From: Thermoguttaceae bacterium
GTDB taxonomy: Bacteria; Planctomycetota; Planctomycetia; Pirellulales; Thermoguttaceae
Direction of reading: 5' to 3'
Assembly (NCBI GenBank): GCA_017407125.1
Contig: JAFQXE010000039.1
Location: 1 to 64,000 of the forward strand
DNA length: 64,000 nucleotides
Position numbers and translations under genes: made by a program. Below are positions 53,826 through 63,164 of the stretch, piece after piece (the stretch's first letter is position 1; each line of letters starts with the position of its first letter). The notes under the pieces are model-generated. The model made no database searches. It was not told the origin of the DNA and worked only from the letters and a program-made list of their open reading frames with translations.

Positions 53826-55601
53826 CTAATTCTCCTCTTTTCTCGTATTCTGAATGGACAGTTCGTCAAGCTGTTTATCGTCGACAACGCCGGGGGCGCC
53901 GGTCATGAGGTCAGCAGCTCGGGCAGTCTTCGGGAACGCAATGACGTCGCGAATGTTATCGTATCCGCCAAAGAGCATGACAAGGCGGTCAACGCCCAAC
54001 GCAATGCCAGCGTGCGGCGGAGCGCCGAACTTCAACGCGTCGAGAAGGAACCCGAACCGTTCGTGAGCCGTCTGGTCATCGATATTGAGCAGCTTGAAAA
54101 TCTTCGCCTGAAGGTTGGTGTCGTGAATACGAACCGTGCCGCCGCCCGCTTCAAAGCCGTTAATGACCAGGTCGTACGCAACCGCGTGAACCTTTTCCGG
54201 AGCGGTGTCCAGCAAATCCAGTTCCGCCGGCTGAGGCATGGTAAACGGGTGATGTTTGGCGTCCCACTTGTTTTCCTCTTCGTTCCATTCGAACATCGGG
54301 AAGGAGACGATCCAGGAAAAGCTCATCGACTTCGGATCGTACAGCTTGAGTTCTTTCGCCAGACGTCGGCGCAAACCGTCCAACGCGGCGCAGGTGATGT
54401 CGAACGTATCCGCAACAACCAGAATCATGTCGCCGTCTTTCGCGCCGGTGATTTCGAGAATCTTTTTGTGTTCTTCGTCTGTGAACTTTTTCGCCGTCGG
54501 AGAGGCGATGTCGCCGTTTTCCACCTTGAACCAGACGAGTCCTTTCGCCTTGAAATCTTCCTTGACGTAAGTCGTCAGCTCGTCAATCGCCTTGCGGGAA
54601 TACTTGTCGGCGCATTGCGGAACGACAATCGCTCGAACGCGATTTCCCGCTTCCGCCGGACCGCGAAAGACCTGGAAATCGACGGTTTTGGCAAACTCGG
54701 TCAGGTCGATAATTTCCATGCCGAAACGAAGGTCAGGCTTGTCAGAGCCGTAGCGTTCCATGGCTTCGTCATAGTCCATGCGTGACAATGGCAGATGAAG
54801 GTCAAGCCCGAGAATTTTCTTTGCCAAATCGGCGATCATGCCGTCCATGAACGTGAGAATGTCTTCCATCTCGACAAACGACATCTCAATATCCAGCTGG
54901 GTGAATTCAGGCTGACGGTCAGCTCGAAGGTCTTCGTCCCGGAAACAACGAGCCAGCTGAACGTAACGGTCGTACCCGGCAATCATGAGCAATTGCTTGT
55001 ACAGCTGCGGCGACTGCGGCAGAGCGTAGTATTTGCCTGGGTGAACGCGGCTGGGAACCAGATAATCTCGAGCGCCTTCAGGAGTGGATCGCCCCAGCAT
55101 CGGGGTTTCGACTTCGATAAACCCGTGAGCGTCTGTATAATCTCGCAGCGTCTTAATCATGCGATGGCGCAGAATCAACGCGTCTTGCATTGCCGTGCGG
55201 CGCAAATCCAAGTATCGATACTGCAGTCGGACGTCTTCGCTGGGCAGTTCCGGAATGCTAGGATAAACCGGCGGCTGATTGCATTTGTTGAGAAGCGTCA
55301 TTTGAGTCGGACGGACTTCAATTTCCCCGGTCGCCATGTCGGGATTCGCCTGACCAACCGGTCGAGCGCAGACCTTGCCCGTTACCTGAACGACGTATTC
55401 CATTTTCAGCCCGCGCGCCTGTTCGAGCAGGTCTTCGCCCGCTTCCGGGGCAAACGCCGTTTGAGTAATCCCGTATCTGTCTCGCAGGTTGACGAAAACC
55501 AATCCGCCCTGATTGCGAATTCGGTCAACCCAACCGCAAATCGTAACTTCCTGTCCAATATGTTCCGCCCTCAGGGCGCCGCACGTGTGTGTTCTGTACA
55601 T
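53826..55601 (-). CDS. aspS: Aspartyl-tRNA synthetase (AspRS)
   Basis: 591 residues from ATG 55601 (MYRTHTCGALRAEHIGQEVT), the usual bacterial start; a 14-residue extension is rejected. Anticodon-binding OB fold (TICGWVDRIRNQGGLVFVNL), class II motif 2 CFRDEDLRADRQPEFTQLDI, the GAD insertion domain, and motif 3 GIALGVDRLVMLFGG. It charges tRNA-Asp (and possibly tRNA-Asn if no AsnRS is present, which cannot be judged here). Confidence 0.96.
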   Translation of the reverse strand: MYRTHTCGALRAEHIGQEVTICGWVDRIRNQGGLVFVNLRDRYGITQTAFAPEAGEDLLEQARGLKMEYVVQVTGKVCARPVGQANPDMATGEIEVRPTQMTLLNKCNQPPVYPSIPELPSEDVRLQYRYLDLRRTAMQDALILRHRMIKTLRDYTDAHGFIEVETPMLGRSTPEGARDYLVPSRVHPGKYYALPQSPQLYKQLLMIAGYDRYVQLARCFRDEDLRADRQPEFTQLDIEMSFVEMEDILTFMDGMIADLAKKILGLDLHLPLSRMDYDEAMERYGSDKPDLRFGMEIIDLTEFAKTVDFQVFRGPAEAGNRVRAIVVPQCADKYSRKAIDELTTYVKEDFKAKGLVWFKVENGDIASPTAKKFTDEEHKKILEITGAKDGDMILVVADTFDITCAALDGLRRRLAKELKLYDPKSMSFSWIVSFPMFEWNEEENKWDAKHHPFTMPQPAELDLLDTAPEKVHAVAYDLVINGFEAGGGTVRIHDTNLQAKIFKLLNIDDQTAHERFGFLLDALKFGAPPHAGIALGVDRLVMLFGGYDNIRDVIAFPKTARAADLMTGAPGVVDDKQLDELSIQNTRKEEN

Positions 55602-55781
55602 AATAGCTTTATAATCCTGTAATTCATAACCCGAAGCCGACAAAGATGACGCCGCTTCTCACTTTATCCTATATATAATACAATAATCGCCGATAATAAC
55701 AAGGGGGAAGGGAGAGGAAATGAGAGTAGTGTTTTTTTGTCCCCGACTTGTTTTTTCTCAAAATTCATTATAATATATGTT

Positions 55782-56231
55782 ATGTGTGAAGTAATATTGT
55801 ATACTGACGGAGCTTGCAGCGGGAACCCGGGACCGGGCGGCTGGGCGTATATTCTTCGACATAAAGCGACCGGACGCGAAAAAGTCCGTTCCGGAGGAGA
55901 AGAAAACACGACCAACAACCGCATGGAACTCATGGCGGTGATTGAAGGATTGAAGGCGCTGACGCGTCCCGTTTCCGTCGAACTGGTTTCTGACAGTTCC
56001 TATGTTGGCAACGGACTGACCAGATGGATTTCCTCCTGGAAAAAGAAAGGCTGGAAACTCGCCAATGGAAAGCCTGTCAAAAACGTCGATTTGTGGCAGA
56101 CTCTGGACGAATTGAATCAGGTTCACAAAATTAAATATACTTACGTTCCTGGACATCAAGGGCATCCAGAAAACGAAAAATGCGATCAGCTCGCGGTCGC
56201 GGAATGGAAAAAGATTCGAGCGGAGAAATAA
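55782..56231 (+). CDS. rnhA: Ribonuclease HI
   Basis: 149 residues from ATG 55782 ([20 protein letters not shown]). The catalytic residues D10-type in [15 protein letters not shown] in [10 protein letters not shown] in LVSDSSYV and the final D in NEKCDQLA are all in place, and [14 protein letters not shown] gives the conserved His loop. It removes RNA from RNA-DNA hybrids. A TATAAT (55769-55774) lies 7 bp upstream, so a leaderless mRNA is possible. It is divergent from aspS. Confidence 0.94.
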   Translation: MCEVILYTDGACSGNPGPGGWAYILRHKATGREKVRSGGEENTTNNRMELMAVIEGLKALTRPVSVELVSDSSYVGNGLTRWISSWKKKGWKLANGKPVKNVDLWQTLDELNQVHKIKYTYVPGHQGHPENEKCDQLAVAEWKKIRAEK

Positions 56232-56345
56232 AAAGGCAGTAGGCAAGAGGCAGTAGGCAGTAGTTGTTTATGGTCATTGTCTTTATCCGATTCCTTTTTT
56301 CTTTTCTTGATTATAAATAAAAACATTACATTGAAAGATACAATA

Positions 56346-57329
56346 ATGAAACGCAACGTTAATAATACCGGTTTTACGCTTGTAGAACTGCTTGTCGTCA
56401 TTGCGATTATTGGCGTTTTGGTTGGTTTGCTTTTGCCAGCCGTCCAAGCGGCGCGCGAAGCAGGACGCCGAATGCAGTGTACCAACAATATCAAGCAGAT
56501 TACCCTTGCTGTGATCAGTTACGAAGCAACTCATCAGGTTTACTGTTGTGGTTCGTATGGATACATTGACAACGAAAGCAAACCGGAAGCGTGGATGCGC
56601 CGCAGTTGGTATTATCATATTCTGCCATATATTGATCAGGCGTCTCTTTACGATATTTACGACCAGCATTATCATTTCCCTGAATCCAACGGCGGACGCG
56701 GGAGTTTCGATTATACCAACTTGCCGGCTAAAACAACCATCGTTTCTACGTTGATGTGTCCGGACGACCAAAACAATCCCAAAGTTCACAACGGTTCTTC
56801 CGCTCAAAACCAGCAGGGATTTCACGGGAATTACGTCGGCAATGGCGGCAACACGTATTTCAACGTAGACGCTTCCGGAACCTGGAAACAAGAAGCCTGT
56901 ATGGATCTCAACGGGATTTTCCCGCCGCTGAGAAGCATCAAGCCGGCGCATGTAACAGACGGGACGTCGAACACGCTGATGTTCAGCGAAATTCGACTCG
57001 TCCCCGACGGAGCGATGGGGTCAGGCGGAGAAGACATTCGCGGTCGACTTATCAACGCCCGTCACACCGGCGCGCTTTTTTCGACGTTGTACGCGCCCAA
57101 CACGTCAGAACCTGACCGGCATCATTACTGCATTTCTACAGCTTACGCGCCGTGTACAAACACCAATCAGAAAAACCTCGTATCCGCCCGATCTTATCAC
57201 GGCGGAGACGGCGTTGCCGCCTCAATGTGCGACGGATCTGTAACCTTTATTCCCGCTACGGTTGACCTGGACGCCTATCACGCCCTGGGAAGCCGCAACG
57301 GTATGGAAACCGCCGTTTTGGATGACTGA
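56346..57329 (+). CDS. DUF1559 planctomycete pseudopilin-like protein
   Basis: 327 residues from ATG 56346. N-terminal methylation motif GFTLVELLVVIAIIGVLVGL followed by LLPAVQAAREAGRRMQCTNN, the exact DUF1559 opening. The C-terminal H-x-G-G-D-G-V-A-A-S-M-C-D-G-S-V motif (SYHGGDGVAASMCDGSVTFI) is the DUF1559 signature. These proteins are numerous and almost confined to planctomycetes, so this gene supports the taxonomic call. Likely a surface or pseudopilus component. It precedes the lipoprotein gene by 75 bp. Confidence 0.93.
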   Translation: MKRNVNNTGFTLVELLVVIAIIGVLVGLLLPAVQAAREAGRRMQCTNNIKQITLAVISYEATHQVYCCGSYGYIDNESKPEAWMRRSWYYHILPYIDQASLYDIYDQHYHFPESNGGRGSFDYTNLPAKTTIVSTLMCPDDQNNPKVHNGSSAQNQQGFHGNYVGNGGNTYFNVDASGTWKQEACMDLNGIFPPLRSIKPAHVTDGTSNTLMFSEIRLVPDGAMGSGGEDIRGRLINARHTGALFSTLYAPNTSEPDRHHYCISTAYAPCTNTNQKNLVSARSYHGGDGVAASMCDGSVTFIPATVDLDAYHALGSRNGMETAVLDD

Positions 57330-57404
57330 TTCCTCGTTGTTTGAAACAGCGAAAAACAGCTTTTTCCGTCAAGTTTTGTTTAACAATCAGAAACCACAAA
57401 TAAT

Positions 57405-57788
57405 ATGAACTGCCGAACCCTATTCTTTTTGTTGACGATGTGCGTTTTAACGCTGACCCTTTCCGGCTGCAAAAAAGAGAAACTCTATACCGTCAGCGGA
57501 ACAGTGTCCTATAAGGGCGAGCTGGTTCCAGACGGTTCCATTTCTTTTGTCCCTGGCGATTCCAGGCTTTCTCCCCAGGGGGCGTCTATTAAAGACGGGA
57601 AGTATTCCGCTCAGGTTCGAAAAGGAACCATGACGGTTCGCATTACCGGCTCCAAAATCGATCCAAATCAAAAGATGATGGACGGGAGCCCGTTCTGGAC
57701 GGACTTTGTTCCGGAAAAATACGGCGCTCAATCTGCGCTGACAGTCGAAATCAAAGGAAATCAAACAGAAAACTTCGATCTGGATTAG
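57405..57788 (+). CDS. Transthyretin-like lipoprotein
   Basis: 127 residues. Lipoprotein signal MNCRTLFFLLTMCVLTLTLS followed by the lipobox end G-C (LSGC). The mature part carries the small carboxypeptidase-regulatory/transthyretin-like fold (YTVSGTVSYKGELVPDGSIS, SIKDGKYSAQVRKGTMTVRI). This lipoprotein type frequently follows a DUF1559 gene in planctomycetes, as it does here. Envelope anchored; function unknown. Confidence 0.88.
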   Translation: MNCRTLFFLLTMCVLTLTLSGCKKEKLYTVSGTVSYKGELVPDGSISFVPGDSRLSPQGASIKDGKYSAQVRKGTMTVRITGSKIDPNQKMMDGSPFWTDFVPEKYGAQSALTVEIKGNQTENFDLD

Positions 57789-57803
57789 TCAAACGTCCAA
57801 CTC

Positions 57804-59027
57804 CTACCTTTTTCGTCTGAACGGTTTAATTGTCGGACTGGAAAGCGAGAATTTGCGCTGTCGCAGACTGTTCGTTTGGTCTGGCGTCTCTTCAGACGGC
57901 GATTCTGACGACTGAATAAAATCTGCCAACGTTGCGGAAGGTTTGTCGTCCATTTCGTTCGTTTGGAAATCGTTTGTCTGAATCGGCTGCAGCAGATCTG
58001 ATAATTCCGAATCCGTTGTTGTTTCCCGCGGCAGAGCTGATTCAAAGACGTTTTCTGGAATAAACGGTTCTGAAGCTGTATTCTCTGACGGAAGCGTTTT
58101 TTCTCTTTCCTGTTCAACCGGGTTGTTTTGAGAATTCGCTAAAAATGAAGCGTTGTTCTGACTGGAGTTTTGGGGCGACGTTTGAAAAATCGCCCTGTGT
58201 TTTTTCTGATATGTATCGAGAAGACTTCTGACTCGTTTATGACCAAATTCATCAACGGAAATGATTTCATCTTCATTTTTCCCCAGATAAACTTGCTGAA
58301 CATAGTCGTCATTTATCATCTCTTCGGGCGTGCCCTCAAAAATAACCTCTCCGCCGAAAATAACGTAACAGCGTTCAATCATCTGAGCAATGCAGCGGAA
58401 GTCGTGGTCTGTAATGAGAATTGAAATGCCCCAGGTCTTACACAAATCAATAGCCAACTCGGTAATCATCTTCGTAACTATCGGGTCGACGCCTGCAAAC
58501 GGTTCGTCGAGAACAAGCAGTTTCGGTCGTCTGGTTAACGCTCGCGCTACTTCCAGACGATGTTTTTCACCGCCGGAAATACTCGACGCCATCGTGTGAC
58601 GAATTCGATCCAGGTCGAACAGCTGCATGAGTTCTTCGCAGCGTTCGTGACATTCCTGTTTCGTAAACCCCTGCATCTGCATAATGCCGATGAGGTTTTC
58701 TTCGACCGTCATTTGTTTGAAAAGCAATTCTTCCTGAGGCATATAGCCCAGGCCAGAGCTGCAGCGTTTATACATTGGCCAGGAGGTTATGTCCTTGCCG
58801 TCAAATATAATGCTCCCTGCATCTGGAGTGAGCTCCCCGGTAATCATTCTCAACGTGGTTGATTTTCCTGCGCCGTTTGGACCAAGAATGCCAAGAATCT
58901 CTCCTTCATTGATATGCAGAGAAATGTTTTTAGCTGGCTTGTTGATTTCCCATTTTAAATGCTTGAATCGACGCAGCGTTTTATCCAGAGATTTAGCTTC
59001 CAGAAGGACTTTCTTTTCCACTGTCAT
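57804..59027 (-). CDS. lptB: LptB-like ABC ATPase with C-terminal extension
   Basis: 407 residues. ABC core ~30-265: Walker A LGPNGAGKSTTLRMI, Q-loop GYMPQEELLFKQMTV, signature SISGGEKHRLEVARAL, Walker B LLVLDEPFAGVDP, switch His in LITDHDF. Similar to LptB, the ATPase for LPS transport to the outer membrane; the first helix carries CSSGLGYMPQEE as in the LptB subgroup. The C-terminal ~140 residues (Ser/Asn/Gln/Pro-rich) are not in typical LptB (~240 residues). ATG 59027 overlaps the lepB stop (TAATG), so translation is coupled. Confidence 0.85.
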   Translation of the reverse strand: MTVEKKVLLEAKSLDKTLRRFKHLKWEINKPAKNISLHINEGEILGILGPNGAGKSTTLRMITGELTPDAGSIIFDGKDITSWPMYKRCSSGLGYMPQEELLFKQMTVEENLIGIMQMQGFTKQECHERCEELMQLFDLDRIRHTMASSISGGEKHRLEVARALTRRPKLLVLDEPFAGVDPIVTKMITELAIDLCKTWGISILITDHDFRCIAQMIERCYVIFGGEVIFEGTPEEMINDDYVQQVYLGKNEDEIISVDEFGHKRVRSLLDTYQKKHRAIFQTSPQNSSQNNASFLANSQNNPVEQEREKTLPSENTASEPFIPENVFESALPRETTTDSELSDLLQPIQTNDFQTNEMDDKPSATLADFIQSSESPSEETPDQTNSLRQRKFSLSSPTIKPFRRKR

Positions 59028-60739
59028 TATTTAACCTTTCTCATATCAAAAACGTTAGGAATAAATCGCTTATAGGGGTGAGGCCAAAAAACGAACTGCG
59101 CCTTGCCGATTAAAAGATCCTCCGCAACGAAGAAGTCAATGCCTTCTTCCGGACGTCCCCACAGACGGCTGTCTTCGCTGTGCGTGCAGTTGTCGCCCAT
59201 GGCAAAGTATTGTCCCTCATGAAGGTCAAACTGAATGGATCTCCGCGACGCCATTCGCGCCCATCGTTTTTGGTTGCGGAAGAAATCTTCCATGTCTTCC
59301 GGCGAATCTTCGTCGTATGGCAGCATGCCGTCTTCGTAATCGGTTATGTGACGATAAATCGGACGCTGCGCCGCAATATAATATAAATCCCGGAACAGCT
59401 TGACATGTTCAACTTTCCCCTCAACGCCTTCCAGCCCAATTCGCGCCGGGTTGAGATCTTCTTTCGATGGCAGGGAATTGTCCAGAGCGTCGTACTCGGT
59501 TGGAGAATCAAATTTGACCGTCTTTCCATTGATCCATAAATACAACGCCTGATCAACGTTGGCAAAACGCATCGACGTCTTCTTCCCAGCCTCAATTTTA
59601 ACAGACGCCTTTGGCTGCCAGCCGTTTTGACCGGAAATAGACAGCTGAGCCGTTTGATTGGCAAGGTTAATCGTCGCGGTAAAAACGACGCCGCCTTTGA
59701 CAAGCTGTAAATACTCTTTTCCGGCCGCTGACGACGGCGTAATATCGCATTCAACGATTAAATCGCCCGTCCAGTGCATTCCCAGCTGGTCTGCGGTGGG
59801 AGAAAACTGACGAGGGTCAGCGTTCCCGGTTTTAAGACGGTTGAAGTTGTACGCGTTCATGTCGGTAATCAAAGACGGGCGAACGTCAGGCGTTTTTGTT
59901 GGCTTGACGCCCTGATAGTAATGCAGCATAACATCGTAAGTCGGGACGACGTGCTGATACATCAACCAGTTAACCTTCCCGGCGGAGGACGCTTGACAAT
60001 GATATTCCGACCGCTCTTTTTGACTTTCCCAAACGCTGCCATCGGAAGCAACCCAGCGATGAGGCCAGTTTGTTTTGGAGTCAAAATCGTGATTGCGGTT
60101 GTCGTCGTCGTAGACGTTTTGCATGACAGCCAGAATCTTGTCCGCCGGCTTGCGGGCAATCTGGAAATCCGATTCCTCTTTACTGTCAAGAGAACGCGTG
60201 AACACGTCGCCATGCTGAACTTTTAACGTTTCATTAGGCATTCCAACCAGACGTTTAATGTAGTTGGTTTGCGTATTGCCGGGAAACATAAAGACAAACA
60301 CGTCCCAGCGGCTCGGTTTTCTCATCCGATAAGGATACTTTCCGACAATGATTCTGTCGCCGCCGTAAGAGGGCCAATCTCGCCCGTCAATTGCTTCTCG
60401 CGTTAAATCCATGCAAACCCGACAGTTAGGACAGACAACGCCGTCAATATACGCGCCCTTAATCTGTCGACCGGTGCTGCGGTCCACTTCTTCAGTCGCT
60501 CCGACCTTAAATCGGAACCCGCACCCGGGGCAGTAAATGTCTTTATGACGCCCCATCAACTCGTTCGCCATGCTGCCTGTTGGAATCATAAACGCTTCTG
60601 CGATATACGTTCTAAACGTCAAAGCCAAAACAAAAGCGATTACAATAGACTCCACGGTTTCTCGAACGGTTTGAAACGCTGTTTTAACTTCAGTTGAATC
60701 GTCAGCAGGTTTGGACGCCGAGGTATTATTATTTTGCAT
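59027..60739 (-). CDS. lepB: Signal peptidase I with zinc ribbon and large inserted domain
   Basis: About 570 residues from ATG 60739 (TTG 60748 is less likely). One N-terminal membrane helix (~28-45) leads into FMIPTGSMANELMG with the catalytic Ser56; the catalytic Lys162 is in NYIKRLVGMPNETLKV; the C-terminal box is AMGDNCTHSEDSRLWGR. Between Ser and Lys sit two Cys pairs, CPGCG and CPNC (~70-106), forming a zinc ribbon. Residues ~200-480 are an extra insertion, part of which (DLIVECDITPSS to LYLWINGKTVKF) looks like a LamG/concanavalin-like sandwich. Typical E. coli LepB is 324 residues. Confidence 0.88.
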   Translation of the reverse strand: MQNNNTSASKPADDSTEVKTAFQTVRETVESIVIAFVLALTFRTYIAEAFMIPTGSMANELMGRHKDIYCPGCGFRFKVGATEEVDRSTGRQIKGAYIDGVVCPNCRVCMDLTREAIDGRDWPSYGGDRIIVGKYPYRMRKPSRWDVFVFMFPGNTQTNYIKRLVGMPNETLKVQHGDVFTRSLDSKEESDFQIARKPADKILAVMQNVYDDDNRNHDFDSKTNWPHRWVASDGSVWESQKERSEYHCQASSAGKVNWLMYQHVVPTYDVMLHYYQGVKPTKTPDVRPSLITDMNAYNFNRLKTGNADPRQFSPTADQLGMHWTGDLIVECDITPSSAAGKEYLQLVKGGVVFTATINLANQTAQLSISGQNGWQPKASVKIEAGKKTSMRFANVDQALYLWINGKTVKFDSPTEYDALDNSLPSKEDLNPARIGLEGVEGKVEHVKLFRDLYYIAAQRPIYRHITDYEDGMLPYDEDSPEDMEDFFRNQKRWARMASRRSIQFDLHEGQYFAMGDNCTHSEDSRLWGRPEEGIDFFVAEDLLIGKAQFVFWPHPYKRFIPNVFDMRKVK

Positions 60740-60959
60740 TATTGTCAAGTTGAAAGCCAGAAATGTTAAACGTTATAAACAAAGTAAAAACGGGACGCAA
60801 TAACCGACGTTCCGTTCCCAATTCGCTACATTTACTCTATTACTCTATATTATAGCTTTTTTTTAATTATTTGTAAAGATAATTCTTCCTTGAAATTTGG
60901 AAAACAACCAAAAGAAATATTACTGATTTTTCCGAATAAACCCGTCTTTAACCGTTTTT
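60740..60959. other. Gap between lepB and the secreted unknown protein
   Basis: A/T-rich 220 bp; GGGACGCAATAACCGACGTT then CCGTTCCC contains a small inverted pair. No gene seen. Confidence 0.4.
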
Positions 60960-62879
60960 TTACTGTTTTGCCCATCGCTGTTGATAAATAGCAATCGCCT
61001 GAAGGGCGTAAGCCACGGCGCGGACGTCTTTTTGAGACATTTCTGACGGATTCCAGGAATCCAGACGCTCTTCGAGTTCTGAAACAAGAAACTCGATCAT
61101 TCTCGTCAGTCGCGGGTCGTCCAAAGCGCTGCTGTGGTAAAGAATTGTCAGCCATCGGGCGAAATGCGCCGTTGCGGCAAAATCGTCGTCCGGATTCCGG
61201 CTTTTTCCCTGGCGGGTAAAAAACGCTCCGTTAAAAGACCCGTCCTCATTTTGGATAGAAAGAGCAAACTCTTTCATTCGTTCCAGATATTCATCCACCA
61301 CGGCGTATTGCGATTCCAAACGCCGGTCGTCAAACGCCAATCGACGGCGCAGAGCGTACGTCAAACCATATAATCGGTCAGTCGAATCCGAATCCGACAG
61401 ATTAACCTTCCGTTTCAGTTCGTGATCCAAAATCCGGAGGACAGACCACTCTTCGCCCCAGGCGTTTTTCCAGTTTTCACGAGGAACGTAATATGACAGA
61501 CTGGTCAGCAAAGCGGACATATCCCCGCCGCGGCAATTTGTCATGGCGTCTGAGACAAGATCGGCTACGGTAAACGTTAATCCGGAAGAATGCACCGGCA
61601 GAGCTGCGTTTGAAGAATCGTCCTCATTGGCGATAAGAACGTCTATATCCATCGCCATTCGAGGCATAAACTCGTAATCGACCGAAACTCTGGCAATCGC
61701 CAGCATGGACAGGAATTCGCCGCTGCGTTCCTGCTGACAGTATCCGATATACGGAAAAACCGTTCCAGAACCGTTAAACGGAGCTGTAGCCAAACGTCCG
61801 TGAGGATAGCGAGCCATAAACGTTTTTGCTCCATTGCGTCCCCTTGACTCTTCAATGTCTTTCGCTGCCGACGGGTTTGGATTAATTGCCAAAATTGACG
61901 TTTCGCACATGGGATAATTCCAACACAATGCGCCTGCTGTATTAAAACTCTCTTTTTGAGGAGAGTAATAAATAGAGGTGTAACAGCCAAAAGCGCAAAC
62001 GGACATCATCGCTTCAAAGGGCGAATTGTCCTCGGTATTGAGTTGTTTGTCAAAGTACTGACGCCGCACGACTTTTATTTTTTCCACGACTTTGGATATG
62101 CGATCGTTTATCTTGGCCGGCTTGTCCTGACGCAAAGAGAACGACTCCAAATATCGTATTTTTTGAGACGAATTGACTTTCGTATCTGCCGTTTCTTTTT
62201 CGATTAAATCTGAAACAGACGTTTCGGACGCTGAAGGCGATTGCGCTTCGTTCTGTTCTGGCAAAGGCGTGAAATCTCTTGACGAATTATCTTCCTGAGG
62301 TTCGTTTTGAGTCTCCTGACCTTCTGTTTTCTGATCCGGCGTTGTTTCGAACGGGTCTGTTTCCGGTTCAACGCTAATTTGTCGAGTCACATCCGGATTT
62401 TTGTTAATTTCCGGGACTGCCGACTGATCCATAAGGCGAGAAGAATCTTCAATCGCGTCTTCATCTGTTTGCGGCGCGATAAGATCCTGCTGTATAACCG
62501 TATCCGTTTTCTCGTCCGGTTTTGCTCCAACGTTATCCCAGTCCGCCCAGTTCGCCCAACGAGCTTCTTCTTCGGAAATGCCCTCAGGAAGCATCGTCTG
62601 CTCCGGTTGTTCCGTTTCCTCTTCCTGCTCAGCTGGAACGGCTTGTGAAGGCGACGCGTTATTTGGTTTTGGGTTTTCTGGAACAGCTTCTTCCAAGTCT
62701 TCAGTAAACGGTTGAACTTCTTCTGGAGGATTCGACGAGTCCAATATTTCGGAATCGTCCAAAGGCTCAACCGTTTCCAATTCGTCTGGAAGAATCGTAT
62801 CTGGAATTTGATCTTCTTGCGCTATAGCAAAGCCGAATATAAAAGCGATCGTCAGGAACGTGGATATTGCAAATCGCAT
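60960..62879 (-). CDS. Secreted protein with acidic N-terminal half and alpha/alpha-barrel-like C-half
   Basis: About 639 residues from ATG 62879 (MRFAISTFLTIAFIFGFAIA signal peptide). Residues ~25-250 are Glu/Asp/Pro/Gln-rich and presumably disordered. The C-terminal half is helical and contains CRGGDMSALLTSLSYYVP, YAVVDEYLERMKEFALSIQ, EDGSFNGAFFTRQG and DDDFAATAHFARWL, the repeat style of prenyltransferase/squalene-oxidase-like (alpha-alpha toroid) domains; planctomycetes have many such secreted proteins. Function unknown; no catalytic motif is certain. Confidence 0.72.
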   Translation of the reverse strand: MRFAISTFLTIAFIFGFAIAQEDQIPDTILPDELETVEPLDDSEILDSSNPPEEVQPFTEDLEEAVPENPKPNNASPSQAVPAEQEEETEQPEQTMLPEGISEEEARWANWADWDNVGAKPDEKTDTVIQQDLIAPQTDEDAIEDSSRLMDQSAVPEINKNPDVTRQISVEPETDPFETTPDQKTEGQETQNEPQEDNSSRDFTPLPEQNEAQSPSASETSVSDLIEKETADTKVNSSQKIRYLESFSLRQDKPAKINDRISKVVEKIKVVRRQYFDKQLNTEDNSPFEAMMSVCAFGCYTSIYYSPQKESFNTAGALCWNYPMCETSILAINPNPSAAKDIEESRGRNGAKTFMARYPHGRLATAPFNGSGTVFPYIGYCQQERSGEFLSMLAIARVSVDYEFMPRMAMDIDVLIANEDDSSNAALPVHSSGLTFTVADLVSDAMTNCRGGDMSALLTSLSYYVPRENWKNAWGEEWSVLRILDHELKRKVNLSDSDSTDRLYGLTYALRRRLAFDDRRLESQYAVVDEYLERMKEFALSIQNEDGSFNGAFFTRQGKSRNPDDDFAATAHFARWLTILYHSSALDDPRLTRMIEFLVSELEERLDSWNPSEMSQKDVRAVAYALQAIAIYQQRWAKQ

Positions 62880-62888
62880 TTGAGCGTA

Positions 62889-62965
62889 TTTTAAGTGGTT
62901 CGTGGTTCGTGGCAAGTGGTTAGTGAAAGCGCAGCGCTTGCATACTAATCACTTACCACTCATTA
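62889..62965. repeat. GTGGTTAGT-type palindrome, second copy
   Basis: TAAGTGGTTCGTGGTTCGTG, GCAAGTGGTTAGTG, a CGCAGCGC centre, then ACTAATCACTTACCACTCA. Related to element 11113-11221. The remainder of the gap to 63164 is A/T-rich with a TACAAT about 70 bp before the symporter start. Confidence 0.7.
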
Positions 62966-63164
62966 TATTGCTTTCAGGGCGATCTTACAAGGGCTTACGC
63001 GCCAGAAACCGTCAAAAAAACGTCGATTATCGAAAAGAAAATTTTATCCGTTTAATCGATTTTCTCCGTCTTTACTTTTATTGAAAATCCGATACAATAG
63101 AATCAACGTTAATTTGACAGCTTAGCTGATTTATCCCTCCCTGATTTTATCCCTCACGACTAAT

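Noticed and set aside
53808..54785. 325-residue frame opposite aspS
   Set aside because: Antisense shadow of aspS.
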